The notes under the pieces were generated by a model. It saw nothing but the letters and a program-made list of their open reading frames with translations, was not told the DNA's origin and searched no databases. A program made the translations under genes and the position numbers. A stretch of DNA of 51,172 nt from Thermoguttaceae bacterium (lineage in GTDB: Bacteria; Planctomycetota; Planctomycetia; Pirellulales; Thermoguttaceae): contig JAGBDD010000192.1 in assembly GCA_017937685.1 (NCBI GenBank), positions 1 through 51,172 on the forward strand, written 5' to 3'. Shown here one piece after another: positions 34,537-42,444 of the stretch. Every line of letters starts with the position of its first letter. Within the stretch, counting starts at the first letter, position 1.

Positions 34537-35232
34537 TCAACCGAGCGCTTTTTCGGCGTCGGCGAGGAGTTTTTTCGCGTCGAACGGCGTCGCGCATTCT
34601 CGGAGCGCGTCGAGGAAACCTTCCGATTTCAGGACGCGAGCCAAGCGGTTCAACATCCGGAGATAAACGCGGTCGGAGTCGCAGCAAAGGAGGAAAAAGA
34701 CGTCGGTCAGGTTGTTGAAACCGCCGCCGAACGGGACGCCGCGACCCGCGACGCCGAGCGCGAGGAAATTTTCGGCGATGATGTGCGGCTGCGGTTGGCG
34801 CGGGTGCAGAATCGCGACGCCGACGTCGAGCGCGGTCGACGCCATTTCTTCGCGTTCTCGGAGCGCGTCGGCCATTCCGTCGGCGTCCCAAAGGATTCCG
34901 GCGTCGGCGGCGAGTTTCGTTATATTCCGAATAACAGATTCTTTCGTTTTCGCCGGGAAGTTGAGGTCGATCGCGCTTTCGGCGAAAATATCGGCGAGCG
35001 TCGTTTCTTCGTCGTCGGCGCCGGTCGCGAGCGTTTTTTCGAACTCGGCGTTTTGCGATTCCGGTTCGACGATTTCGGTCTCCATCCAAAGGACGACGTC
35101 CGGGAGCGCGAAGACCCATTCGCCTTGGACTTTGCGACCTTTGAGCGTTCCGTTTTCGGCGAGTTTTTGCAGTTGTTTCGGTTGACGGCGGAGGAATTTC
35201 GCCAATTCGTCGAGCGTGTAAGAGCGTTGCAT
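34537..35232 (-). CDS. DNA-binding PTS IIA-domain protein
   Basis: 231 residues from the ATG at 35232, which has AAGGA eight bases upstream; another ATG six codons earlier overlaps that site. Residues 1-50 are an excisionase/MerR-type helix-turn-helix (YTLDELAKFLRRQPKQLQKL, then GEWVFALPDVVLWM). Residues about 78-228 are a PTS EIIA type-2 (fructose/PtsN) domain with the phospho-accepting histidine in AILHPRQP (His143). The combination occurs in planctomycetes and related groups. With no EIIB/EIIC nearby, it is likely a regulator whose phosphorylation reports carbon or nitrogen state, rather than part of a sugar importer; this is inference. The last residues (CATPFDAKKLLADAEKAL) close the EIIA fold, so it is complete. 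Confidence 0.85.
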   Translation of the reverse strand: MQRSYTLDELAKFLRRQPKQLQKLAENGTLKGRKVQGEWVFALPDVVLWMETEIVEPESQNAEFEKTLATGADDEETTLADIFAESAIDLNFPAKTKESVIRNITKLAADAGILWDADGMADALREREEMASTALDVGVAILHPRQPQPHIIAENFLALGVAGRGVPFGGGFNNLTDVFFLLCCDSDRVYLRMLNRLARVLKSEGFLDALRECATPFDAKKLLADAEKALG

Positions 35233-35535
35233 CGTCTGGTTCCTTTCCATCGTTAAAATCGGCGAAGTCGTCGGCTTCGTCGCGCCGCGAAACGAGAAAC
35301 GCGCGGCGTTTTTTGCGTTGTTATCCGTTAGATTTCCTTTATTTTAGCGCTTTTTTCGCGTCGGGCAAGTCGGGGGGAGAACGCGGCGTTTCGGAGGCGG
35401 CGATCGATCGCCGGCGGAGCGCGGAGGCGGAGCGTTCGCGAAGCGACGACGGAAAGAAAAGGCGGCGCGACTTTTGGGATTTTGGGGAGAAATTGGGGGG
35501 GGGGCGCTTTTGGCGGTCGCGGGGCTTATATAAAT

Positions 35536-35690
35536 AAGGGCGAGAACGAACGCGCCGACGGCGAGCGGTCGAACGGCGCGACGAAAGAAGAATAGCGAAA
35601 CGACGAAGAACAGTGGAACGCGATAAAATTTGAAGAGCGCGGCGAGATTGCGGAAAACGTTGGTTGTAACGACGTTTTCCGCTTTTTTTT
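35536..35690 (+). ncRNA. Candidate small RNA ending at a strong terminator
   Basis: A near-consensus -10 (TATAAA, 35529-35534) lies about 120 bases upstream of an excellent terminator on the same strand, with no credible protein gene between them. An internal stem is possible (CGCGCCG about 35551 with CGGCGCG about 35574). The -35 is poor. Expression is unproven. Confidence 0.4.
35650..35690 (+). terminator. Strong intrinsic terminator without a coding gene upstream
   Basis: A perfect 11-bp stem (35650-35660 with 35672-35682), an 11-base loop and eight T (35683-35690). Confidence 0.9.
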
Positions 35691-35884
35691 GAGGAAAACT
35701 CCGGCGGAAATCGGCGGCGCGACTTGACTTGCAAACGTCGGCGCGATAAAAAGAAACGATAAGCGACGGAATGTCGCGGTCGAGGCGTTTGATTTTAACG
35801 ATTTTAACGACGAGCGGGAAGAGCGAAATGGAACGTTCGCGTCGGCGGCGCTAATTGGGGAGTTTAACGATTAAGGGGAATAAG

Positions 35885-36898
35885 ATGAAAAACTGGTTTT
35901 GGCAAAACGCGCAAGGGGAGACGAGCGAAGCGTCGACGCTAGTCGACTTAATCGACGCGGCGCGGCGGGGCGAAATTGTCGTGTCGACGCAAGTTTCGAA
36001 CGACGGCGAAACTTGGAAGTCGGCGGCGGACGTTCCGGCGCTCGCCGACGCGCTCGGGCTCGACGTTTCGCCGACGTCGGGAGCGGAACCGGCGTCGGAG
36101 GACGCGGACTTGACGCCGCCAAAGAAGAAGCGGAGCGGTTGCGCGGTCGTCGGGGGCGTTTGTTGCGTTCTCCTTATTTGCGTCGCGCTCGGGTTCCGTT
36201 TTGTCGGACTGGAAACGGCGCGACGGGCTTTGCTTGCGAGCGACTGGGGACGACGGGTTCTCCTCGAAAGCGAACGGGGACGGCGGACGATCTGCGCGAA
36301 CAACTTGGAAAAGGTCGCGTTGGGCGTTCAAATATACGGCGATTTTAACGAGGTTTTGCCTCCGGCGTATACCGTCGACGCGGAAGGGCGCCCGCTTCAT
36401 TCTTGGCGCGTTTTGATTTTGCCGTATCTCGGAGAAGAAGCGGCGGCGCTTTACGAACAAATCCGGCTCGACGAGCCTTGGGATAGCGAGTGGAACGCGC
36501 GATTTCATTCCCGAGCGCCCGGCGTTTTCGTTTGCCCGAGTTTCGGCGCCGCGACGGGGGCGGACGGGACGCCGGTCGCCGAAACGACGTATTCGGTCGT
36601 CGTCGGGGACGAAACGGCGTTTCCGAGCGCGGGAAATTGGCGGAAATGGGAAGATTTTGCCGACGGTCTTTCGCGGACGCTTTGCGTCGTCGAGCGGAAA
36701 ACGCCGGTTTGCTGGATGGAGCCGACGCGAGAATTGACGCTCGAAACGCTCGCGGCGGAAGTCGGAAGCGAACATAAGGCGGGTTTTAACGCGGCGTTTT
36801 TCGACGGTTGCGTCCGTTTCCTTCCGGCGACGACCGACGCGGCGACGCTCAACGCTTGGGCGACCGCGGCGGGGGGCGAAGAGACGCCGGAGTTTTGA
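35885..36898 (+). CDS. DUF1559 protein with an N-terminal GYF_2-like domain
   Basis: 337 residues from the ATG at 35885 (AAGGGG site); an upstream in-frame alternative at 35855 is less likely. Residues 2-58 look like a GYF_2/DUF4339 module (WFWQNAQGETSEAS, then TQVSNDGETW). One membrane helix follows (84-105), then a DUF1559 domain (about 134-335) with ICANNLEKVALGVQIYGDFNEVLPPAYTVD and the late FFDGCVRFLPATT. The prepilin FTLVELL segment is missing, so it is a membrane-anchored rather than pseudopilin form. GYF_2 modules are thought to bind proline-rich peptides. The next gene is a close paralogue of the DUF1559 part. Confidence 0.82.
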   Translation: MKNWFWQNAQGETSEASTLVDLIDAARRGEIVVSTQVSNDGETWKSAADVPALADALGLDVSPTSGAEPASEDADLTPPKKKRSGCAVVGGVCCVLLICVALGFRFVGLETARRALLASDWGRRVLLESERGRRTICANNLEKVALGVQIYGDFNEVLPPAYTVDAEGRPLHSWRVLILPYLGEEAAALYEQIRLDEPWDSEWNARFHSRAPGVFVCPSFGAATGADGTPVAETTYSVVVGDETAFPSAGNWRKWEDFADGLSRTLCVVERKTPVCWMEPTRELTLETLAAEVGSEHKAGFNAAFFDGCVRFLPATTDAATLNAWATAAGGEETPEF

Positions 36899-37037
36899 CG
36901 GCGGCGGCGAGTCGCGCAAAATCGGCGGTTTAGGCGTTTTGGATGTTGGAGGCAAGCGGCGGAGGGACGGTAAGATTGCGGGAAACGTCGGTTAAGACGA
37001 CGTTAAGTTTGCCGATTTTAACGACGGAGGAAATGAG

Positions 37038-37955
37038 ATGAACGAGCGGTTGGAAGAAAACGCGCTCCGGTTCGACGGCGGCGCTTCGGTCGCGTCGGGA
37101 ACGGGAGAGGCGGAAACGTTGGAGCGATTGGAAGGGGCGGTTCCGAACGAAACGTCGGAAACTCCGGGGGCGCCGCGCGGGAAGCGGCAAAGCGGACGAG
37201 CGCGGACGGTCGGCGTTTTTAACGGTTTTAACGTTTGGGGCGTTCTCGGCGTTCTTTTAACGGCGGTCGCCGTCGCGGCGCTTTGGGCGGCGATTCAAGG
37301 GGGGCGCGAGGCTTGGCGGCGGGCGAATTGCGCGGTCAAGTTAAAAATGATCGCGGTCGCGATGCAGGCTTATTGCTACGCGAACGGCGTTTTGCCTCCG
37401 GCGTATACGGTCGACGAAGCGGGACGGCCGCTCCATTCTTGGCGCGTTTTGATTTTGCCGTATCTCGAAAGCTCGCCGCTTTACCGAGAAATTCGGCTCG
37501 ACGAACCTTGGGACAGCGAGTGGAATTCGCGGTTTCACTCCTTGCCGGTTTCGCCGTTCGCTTGCCCGAGCCGCGTCGCCGCGCTTCCGAACGGGGCGCC
37601 GATTGCCGAAACGACGTATTCGGTCGTCGTCGGGAACGAAACGGCGTTTCCAGGCGCGGGAAAATGGAGGAAATGGGAAGATTTTACCGACGGTTTGGCG
37701 AAAACGCTTTGCGTCGTCGAGCGGAAAACGCCGGTTTGCTGGATGGATCCGACGCAAGAATTGACGCTCGAAACGTTCGCGGCGGAATTGGCGAACGAAC
37801 ATAAAGGCCGGAAGAGCGGCGAAGGGGGCGCGCTCGCGGCGACGTTCGACCTGGCCGTCCGCTTCGTTCCGGCGTCGGCCGACGCGACGACGTTGAAAGG
37901 AGCGGCGACCGTCGCCGGGGGCGAGAACGTCGGCGAGTTCGAACGGGTCGAATAA
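37038..37955 (+). CDS. DUF1559 paralogue, membrane anchored, without the GYF_2 domain
   Basis: 305 residues; ATG at 37038 with a GGAGG site. A polar N-terminal tail (1-58) replaces the GYF_2 module, a membrane helix covers about 66-86, and the DUF1559 domain fills the rest (VKLKMIAVAMQAYCYANGVLPPAYTVD). Over the central 120 codons the DNA is almost identical to the preceding gene (36340-36770 against 37370-37790), while the N-terminal and C-terminal parts differ. That fits duplication followed by gene conversion in the middle. The spacing (139 bp) and shared strand suggest one transcript with the preceding gene, ending at the terminator at 38243-38278. Confidence 0.82.
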   Translation: MNERLEENALRFDGGASVASGTGEAETLERLEGAVPNETSETPGAPRGKRQSGRARTVGVFNGFNVWGVLGVLLTAVAVAALWAAIQGGREAWRRANCAVKLKMIAVAMQAYCYANGVLPPAYTVDEAGRPLHSWRVLILPYLESSPLYREIRLDEPWDSEWNSRFHSLPVSPFACPSRVAALPNGAPIAETTYSVVVGNETAFPGAGKWRKWEDFTDGLAKTLCVVERKTPVCWMDPTQELTLETFAAELANEHKGRKSGEGGALAATFDLAVRFVPASADATTLKGAATVAGGENVGEFERVE

Positions 37956-38027
37956 GGAGGCGAAAGCGTCGGCGGAAAAAGAGCGTCGCGACGTCGAGTC
38001 GGAGAATTTTAGCGTCGCGCGCTTTAA

Positions 38028-38181
38028 CGAAGGGGGCGCGCTCGCGGCGGCGTTCGACGGGGCCGTCCGCTTCGTTCAGGCGTCGACCGACGCGGCGACG
38101 CTGAAAGGGGCGGCGACCGTCGCCGAAGACGGGAAAGGCGGCGAGTTCGAGCAAATCGAATCGCCGTTCGCGGCGAATTGA
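38028..38181 (+). pseudogene. Relic of the 3' end of a DUF1559 gene
   Basis: 51 codons ending in TGA at 38179-38181 reproduce the last part of the preceding gene (EGGALAAAFDGAVRFV, then TLKGAATVAEDGKGGEFEQIE) with point differences. There is no start codon, membrane segment or main domain. It looks like the remnant of a third tandem copy or an unequal crossover product. Confidence 0.8.
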
Positions 38182-38242
38182 CCGTCGTTTGGTAAATTGC
38201 GCAAAATCGGGGGGCGGCAAGCGTCGGTTTGGAAACGGAAGA

Positions 38243-38278
38243 ACGGGAAACGTCGACGTCGGCGTTTCCCGTTTTTTT
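38243..38278 (+). terminator. Intrinsic terminator after the DUF1559 pair
   Basis: A perfect 10-bp stem (38243-38252 with 38263-38272), a 10-base loop and seven T. Confidence 0.9.
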
Positions 38279-38433
38279 CTTTTGGAGGAAAACGACCGCG
38301 ACGGGGCGAGAAAGGAAGAAATTTCGAATCGATTAAGGCGGCGGAAGCGACGGCGCTTGTCGAGCGATTTCGACGCGGAAACCGGGCGGCGAACGGTCGC
38401 GGCGTTCGAAGAGGAAAACGCAAGAAACGCAAA

Positions 38434-38464
38434 AAAAAGAGGAAGCCTCGTCGGTCTCCTCTTT
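38434..38464. terminator. Bidirectional terminator hairpin, repeat copy 1
   Basis: Arms AAAAGAGGA (38434-38442) and TCCTCTTTT (38456-38464), a few further pairs inside, and A/T runs on both sides that give T-tracts on either strand. Confidence 0.6.
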
Positions 38465-38622
38465 TCTTTTTGGGACAATTTTTGGTTGACGTCGCTTTAA
38501 CGTCGTTTTCAAACGGCGATCGACGCCGGGTTGGGGCGCGTCGGAAGACGACGCTTAGTCGCGCTTCGTCGGCTGGTTTGGTCGGGCGGAACGACGGACG
38601 GTAAAACGCAAACAACGCAAAA

Positions 38623-38653
38623 AAAAGAGGAAACCTCGTCGGTCTCCTCTTTT
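38623..38653. terminator. Bidirectional terminator hairpin, repeat copy 2
   Basis: Same as copy 1. One inner base differs so that a G-T pair becomes A-T, keeping the stem. On the minus strand eight T follow, so it can end the TolC-like gene transcript. Confidence 0.65.
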
Positions 38654-38839
38654 CTTTTTGGGACAATTTTTGGTTGACGTCGCTTTAACGTCGGTTTCAA
38701 ACGGCGATCGACGCCGGATTGAGTCGCGTCGGAAGAGCGGCGGTTAGTCGCGGTTCGTCGGCGAGTTGGGGCGCGTCGGAAGGGCGGCGGTTAGTCGCGG
38801 TTCCGACGGTTCGCACTTGCTTCGCGCTTGGCGTTCGCG

Positions 38840-40954
38840 TTAGTTCGTCGATTGGAAAATCGGCGGGAGTTGGTTCAAACGCGGGTCGTAAGCGGGCGGG
38901 GCCGAATACTCGTACTGCGGGAGAACCGAGTTTTGCGCTTGCGGAGCGCCGGTTTCGACGCCGGTCGGGTAGGCGTTCGCGCCGTCGACGTAAGGCGCCG
39001 GTTGCGCTTGCGCCGGTCGGACGACCGTCGGGTCGGTGCCTTGGATTTGCGGGTACGGGCCGCGACTGACGACCTGCGGAGCGGTGAAACGGTAGTTGAC
39101 GTAGCGGGCCGCGTCGCGTTGGCGGGCTCGACGCCAAGCGTCGAAGTAGGCTTTGTTCGCCCAAGGGCCTTCGGAAAGGGTAACGCCGTTGTATTCGAGG
39201 AGCGAACCCTTGCGGAAGTTCAGGTTGACGATCGCGATGTTGTAATCGATAACCGTGCGGTAATATTGCGTTTCGGTCGTCGCCAACTCTTGTTGCGCTT
39301 GCAGGACTTCGTACAGCGACGTCTTGCCCATCAGGAAGGACGCGTTGACGGCGGCGACTTGCTTGCGCGACGCTCGCAGTTTGTCGAGGTACGTTTCGAT
39401 CAGCTTGTGCGTGCGGTCGAGGTCGCGGTAAAGGTCGCTCAGGTTGTGAACGAGTTCCAGCTCTTGCTCTTGAAGGACGGCGCGTTCGCGAGCCAAGGCG
39501 AGTTCGGCGTTGCGGACGGCGGCCATTTCGCGGCGGAAACCGATCGCGATCGACGATTTAATCCCGAGACCCCAGTTTTGATATTCGCCGGAAGTCAAGC
39601 TGCCGAACGCGTTGTTGCGGTTGTTCGACGAGTCGAGCAGGTCGTGCCCGAGGCCGTGGAAGCGGTACAACCCTTCCAAGTCGACTTGCGGTTTCAGGTA
39701 GTTGCGTTGCGCGATCAGTTCGAGTTCGCGTTTTTTGACGAGCCACTTTTGCTTGCGGAGTTCCGGAGCGCGCGCCAAACCTTCCGCTTTGACCTCTTCC
39801 CAATCGTAACGGACGCGAGCGACCGTCGGTTCGTCGACCGGCTTGATCAGGCGGCCGTCGGACGGCGAAACGCCGATCATAAAGCGGAGAAGCTGTTCGT
39901 TTTTGTACAGATTGCTTTGCGCTTCTTGAACCGAAATTTTGAACGTTTGGTAATTCTCTTCGGCTTGCGCGAGGTTCTTCGCCGTCCCTTCCGGGTGTCC
40001 GACTTCCGACTGCGCCTTGACCGTTCGCCAAGATTGGAGCGCGGCTTCGTAACCGGCGCCCGCCGCGTGCAGGTTGCGGTAGGCGTAATAGAGGTTCCAG
40101 TAGGTTTCCTCGACGTCTTGGAGCAGGGTGCGGACCCCCATTTCGAAATCGACGAGCGCCATATCCATATTGATGCGCGCCAACACGACGCCGTTGGAGT
40201 TCCCCATCGTCGCGTTCGGCCCGGCGATGCGGTTGAACTCGACGCCCGCGCCGCGGAAGAGCGGTTGCGTGAACCCGGCTTCGACGTAAGACGTCCAGTT
40301 CGAACCCCAAAGGCGGCTCGTCGCGTCGCTCCAATCGTACCCGGAACCGGCGCTCGCGTAGACGTTTCCGCCGGTCGCGACCGTTTTCGATAGCGTCGTT
40401 TGGAACGTTCCCGTATCGGTGCGCGTCCCGACGCTCGCTTGATAGGAGTTGACGTAGTTGCGAGCGACGTCCGCTTTTTGCCAAGAGACGTTCGTCGTCC
40501 AAATCGCGTCGAACGCCGAAAGCGCCGCTTGAACGCCGGCGGTCGGGTTCGATTCGACGATCGCCGGGTCCCAAACGGTCATCGCGGCGTTCGGCGAGGA
40601 GAGGAGAAGCGTCGGCGTGCCGTTGACGCCGGACGCCGAGAAGTTGACGCCGCTAAGTTGACGCAACACTTTGCTGTTTTCCAGCGACATTTGGCGCACT
40701 TCGTCGAGCGTGAGGAGCCACTCTTCTTTCGGATCGGGATTGTCGAGCGTCAGCGGCTCGAGCGCGTTCGTTACGTCGTCGAGCGACGGAACGCATTCGT
40801 TCGGATACTCGATTCGCGTCTGCTCGTCGATGTATTGACTTTGGGCGTCCCCGCGAGGAGCGATATAACGCGGCTGCTGCGGCTGACATCCTGTCAGCGC
40901 GGCGCCGAGCAACGCGCAAGCGAGGAAGCGTTTGAGGTTAAAACGTCGATTCAT
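38840..40954 (-). CDS. TolC-like outer membrane efflux lipoprotein
   Basis: 704 residues with a lipoprotein signal (LTGC, Cys23). The outer membrane efflux protein fold has two repeats of paired long helices and strands: a first half from about 75 (LTLDEVRQMSLENSKVLR) and a second half containing RAPELRKQKWLVKKRELELIAQRNYLKPQVDLEG and the coiled helices to about 600. A Pro/Gln/Tyr-rich tail of about 90 residues ends it. TolC trimers form the outer membrane duct of efflux pumps and type I secretion; the matching inner membrane and adaptor genes are not in the window. It is longer than E. coli TolC (about 490) because of the N-terminal extension and the tail. The ATG at 40954 has AGGGA seven bases upstream; a promoter is visible at 41095-41123. 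Confidence 0.9.
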   Translation of the reverse strand: MNRRFNLKRFLACALLGAALTGCQPQQPRYIAPRGDAQSQYIDEQTRIEYPNECVPSLDDVTNALEPLTLDNPDPKEEWLLTLDEVRQMSLENSKVLRQLSGVNFSASGVNGTPTLLLSSPNAAMTVWDPAIVESNPTAGVQAALSAFDAIWTTNVSWQKADVARNYVNSYQASVGTRTDTGTFQTTLSKTVATGGNVYASAGSGYDWSDATSRLWGSNWTSYVEAGFTQPLFRGAGVEFNRIAGPNATMGNSNGVVLARINMDMALVDFEMGVRTLLQDVEETYWNLYYAYRNLHAAGAGYEAALQSWRTVKAQSEVGHPEGTAKNLAQAEENYQTFKISVQEAQSNLYKNEQLLRFMIGVSPSDGRLIKPVDEPTVARVRYDWEEVKAEGLARAPELRKQKWLVKKRELELIAQRNYLKPQVDLEGLYRFHGLGHDLLDSSNNRNNAFGSLTSGEYQNWGLGIKSSIAIGFRREMAAVRNAELALARERAVLQEQELELVHNLSDLYRDLDRTHKLIETYLDKLRASRKQVAAVNASFLMGKTSLYEVLQAQQELATTETQYYRTVIDYNIAIVNLNFRKGSLLEYNGVTLSEGPWANKAYFDAWRRARQRDAARYVNYRFTAPQVVSRGPYPQIQGTDPTVVRPAQAQPAPYVDGANAYPTGVETGAPQAQNSVLPQYEYSAPPAYDPRLNQLPPIFQSTN

Positions 40955-41094
40955 TGGATTGTCCCTGTCCGTATAAACGACTTGTTTTCCGATAAGAAAA
41001 GGGGGCTCGCGCCCGGGTGGTTCGCTCCGAAATTAGGAGCGCGGTTTCTTTGCGCCGCTCGAGAGCGAGGCAAGATTTTTCAACGATTGGGCAT

Positions 41095-41123
41095 ACAATA
41101 ATAAAATTTTTGACAAGTGTAAA
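41095..41123 (-). promoter_or_regulatory. Promoter of the TolC-like gene
   Basis: On the minus strand: -35 TTTACA (41118-41123), a 17-base spacer and -10 TATTGT (41095-41100). The leader would be about 130 bases. Confidence 0.5.
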
Positions 41124-41280
41124 CCGCAAAATTTTTAATTTTTGCTCCTTCGTTAATATCGTTATCGTCCGCGCGACCGGAACCTTGAAAAAAATCCCGA
41201 CTTTTTTTCGGTTTTTTTGCGAGATTTCCTAAAGACGGACGAGAAAATAGCAAAATTTAACGCGTTTTTTACCCAGAATG

Positions 41281-41302
41281 CCTATTTTAATGTTAAAATA
41301 GG
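41281..41302. repeat. Perfect palindrome built from two TTAAAATAGG half-sites
   Basis: Ten-base arms (41281-41290 and 41293-41302) around TG. The half-site recurs elsewhere in the window in intergenic DNA. It lies about 160 bases upstream of the -35 of the TolC-like gene. Confidence 0.9.
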
Positions 41303-41547
41303 AAAAGTCGCGGCGGCTTGCGGTCGAGGCGAAAAAAAAGTTGAGCGAAAGTCGCCGCTTTTGGAATTTTCGACTTTTTTTTAGAACGCGTCGTTCCGGT
41401 TAAGCGGACGGGGAAAAGCGCGGCGTTTGCGGCGTCGGCAAAGAATAGCGCGGCGAGGAAAAATGGGAAAGAAACGTAAGAGGCGCAAAAAGTTCTCGAC
41501 CAAGCGTTGCGCCGCGCTTACAAGGCGCTTCGATTCGCGAGCGGCGT

Positions 41548-41581
41548 AAAAAACGCCCTCGACCGACGAGCCGAGAGCGTT
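41548..41581 (-). terminator. Intrinsic terminator of the DUF1080 gene
   Basis: On the minus strand: a 10-bp stem with one G-T pair (41572-41581 with 41552-41561), a 10-base loop and six T (41548-41553). Confidence 0.85.
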
Positions 41582-41613
41582 CTTCAAACTAACGTTTAAT
41601 CAAACGATAATCG

Positions 41614-42444
41614 TTAGTTGTAGTAGTTCATATGATTTTGAACCGGAACGACGTTCGAGTCCGGGATTTCGCGAATCCAGATGTTGCGGAACTTCGTCGT
41701 GTTGCTGTGGTCTTGGAGTTGGATCGGTTCGCGGTCGCCGTGCGGTTGGTATTGCGGCGTGCGATGGAAGAAGGTGTCGCCCTTGATTTCCCAGTGGTTT
41801 TGGACGACGCAACCGTTCAGGATCGCGGTGATGTAAGCCGGGCGGATGACTTCGGCGACGTAATCGTTTCCGTTCGCGTCTTTTTCAACGCGGAGAATCG
41901 GGCGCGTGAAGATGACGTCGTAGGTTTGCCATTCGGTCGGTTTTTTGACCGGGTTGACATACGGCGGGAATTGCTTGTAAATCGCGCCGCATTGACCTTC
42001 GAAGTAGGTCGGGTTTTCATACGAGTCGAGGACTTGCAGCTCGTAGTGGTTCATCAGGAAGATGCCGCTGTTGCCGCGACCTTGGCTCTTGAGGTTCGGG
42101 TCGTCGACCGGCGGGCACGCGAATTCGATGTGGAGTTGGCAGCTGCCGAACTTTTCTTTCGTCGTGATCGAGCCGGAGCGCGGTTTGCAGGTCAGTTCGC
42201 CGTTCGCGACGTCCCATTTGCCGCCGACCCAGTTCGCGTCGAACGATTCTTGCGTGCCGTCGAAGAGAACGATCGCGTCGGACGGAGCGTCGGACGGTTT
42301 TTCGCCCGGCGTAACGACCTTCGGTTCCGGCCAATCGATACCCATACGGAAGTCGCCGCCGCGAAATTCGCGGTTTTTGTCTTGCGCGGAGACGGACGAA
42401 ACGGCCGCGGCCGCGAACATAAGAGCGAAGAAAATGCGTTTCAT
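41614..42444 (-). CDS. Exported DUF1080 (3-keto-disaccharide hydrolase-like) protein
   Basis: 276 residues. Signal peptide MKRIFFALMFAAAAVSSVSA with likely cleavage after residue 20. The rest is a single concanavalin-like DUF1080 beta-sandwich, recognised by IVLFDGTQESFDANWVGGKW, ANGELTCKPRSGSI, the GNSGIFLMNHYELQVLDSY core and the final IQLQDHSNTTKFRNIWIREI. DUF1080 proteins are very numerous in planctomycetes; some hydrolyse 3-keto-glycosides, others are thought to bind glycans. The ATG at 42444 has GGAGA seven bases upstream. The gene is alone on the minus strand with its own terminator, divergent from glgB. Confidence 0.9.
   Translation of the reverse strand: MKRIFFALMFAAAAVSSVSAQDKNREFRGGDFRMGIDWPEPKVVTPGEKPSDAPSDAIVLFDGTQESFDANWVGGKWDVANGELTCKPRSGSITTKEKFGSCQLHIEFACPPVDDPNLKSQGRGNSGIFLMNHYELQVLDSYENPTYFEGQCGAIYKQFPPYVNPVKKPTEWQTYDVIFTRPILRVEKDANGNDYVAEVIRPAYITAILNGCVVQNHWEIKGDTFFHRTPQYQPHGDREPIQLQDHSNTTKFRNIWIREIPDSNVVPVQNHMNYYN

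Larger units (their letters stand above)
35233..35884. other. Intergenic region, 652 bp, with an orphan transcript signature
   Basis: Contains the upstream region of the PTS IIA gene (minus), a G-run at 35494-35504, a TATAAAT box (35529-35535) and a strong plus-strand terminator (35650-35690) with no coding gene before it. The DUF1559 start follows. Confidence 0.6.
38414..38791. repeat. 189-bp direct repeat, two copies
   Basis: Copies start at 38414 and 38603 and are over 90 percent alike for their first 110 bases, then diverge. A shorter related piece follows at about 38767-38810. Each copy carries one terminator-like hairpin and the sequence GGGACAATTTTTGGTTGACG. Confidence 0.88.
37956..38839. 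other. Repeat-rich intergenic region, 884 bp
   Basis: Contains a relic of a DUF1559 gene end (38028-38181), a plus-strand terminator (38243-38278) and two copies of a 189-bp repeat (from 38414), each with a bidirectional terminator hairpin. The last part (38700-38810) is a decayed third partial copy. No intact gene. Confidence 0.7.
40955..41613. other. Intergenic region between minus-strand genes, 659 bp
   Basis: Holds the promoter of the TolC-like gene (41095-41123), a long A/T-rich stretch (41085-41300), a perfect palindrome (41281-41302) and the DUF1080 terminator (41548-41581). No gene seen. Confidence 0.6.

Noticed and set aside
34130..35119. A minus-strand frame overlapping the PTS IIA gene in another phase
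   Set aside because: The PTS IIA gene in the main frame has a good start and motifs; the repeated LCAADA residues are only the 27-base direct repeat translated.
37684..38666. Two minus-strand frames beginning with the same 11 residues (MSQKEKRRPTR)
   Set aside because: The shared start is simply the 189-bp repeat read backwards from TTG codons; the rest is Arg-rich shadow of DUF1559 sequence.
38828..40393. A 521-codon open frame antisense to the TolC-like gene
   Set aside because: Same codon-bias effect; no ribosome site or recognisable motif.
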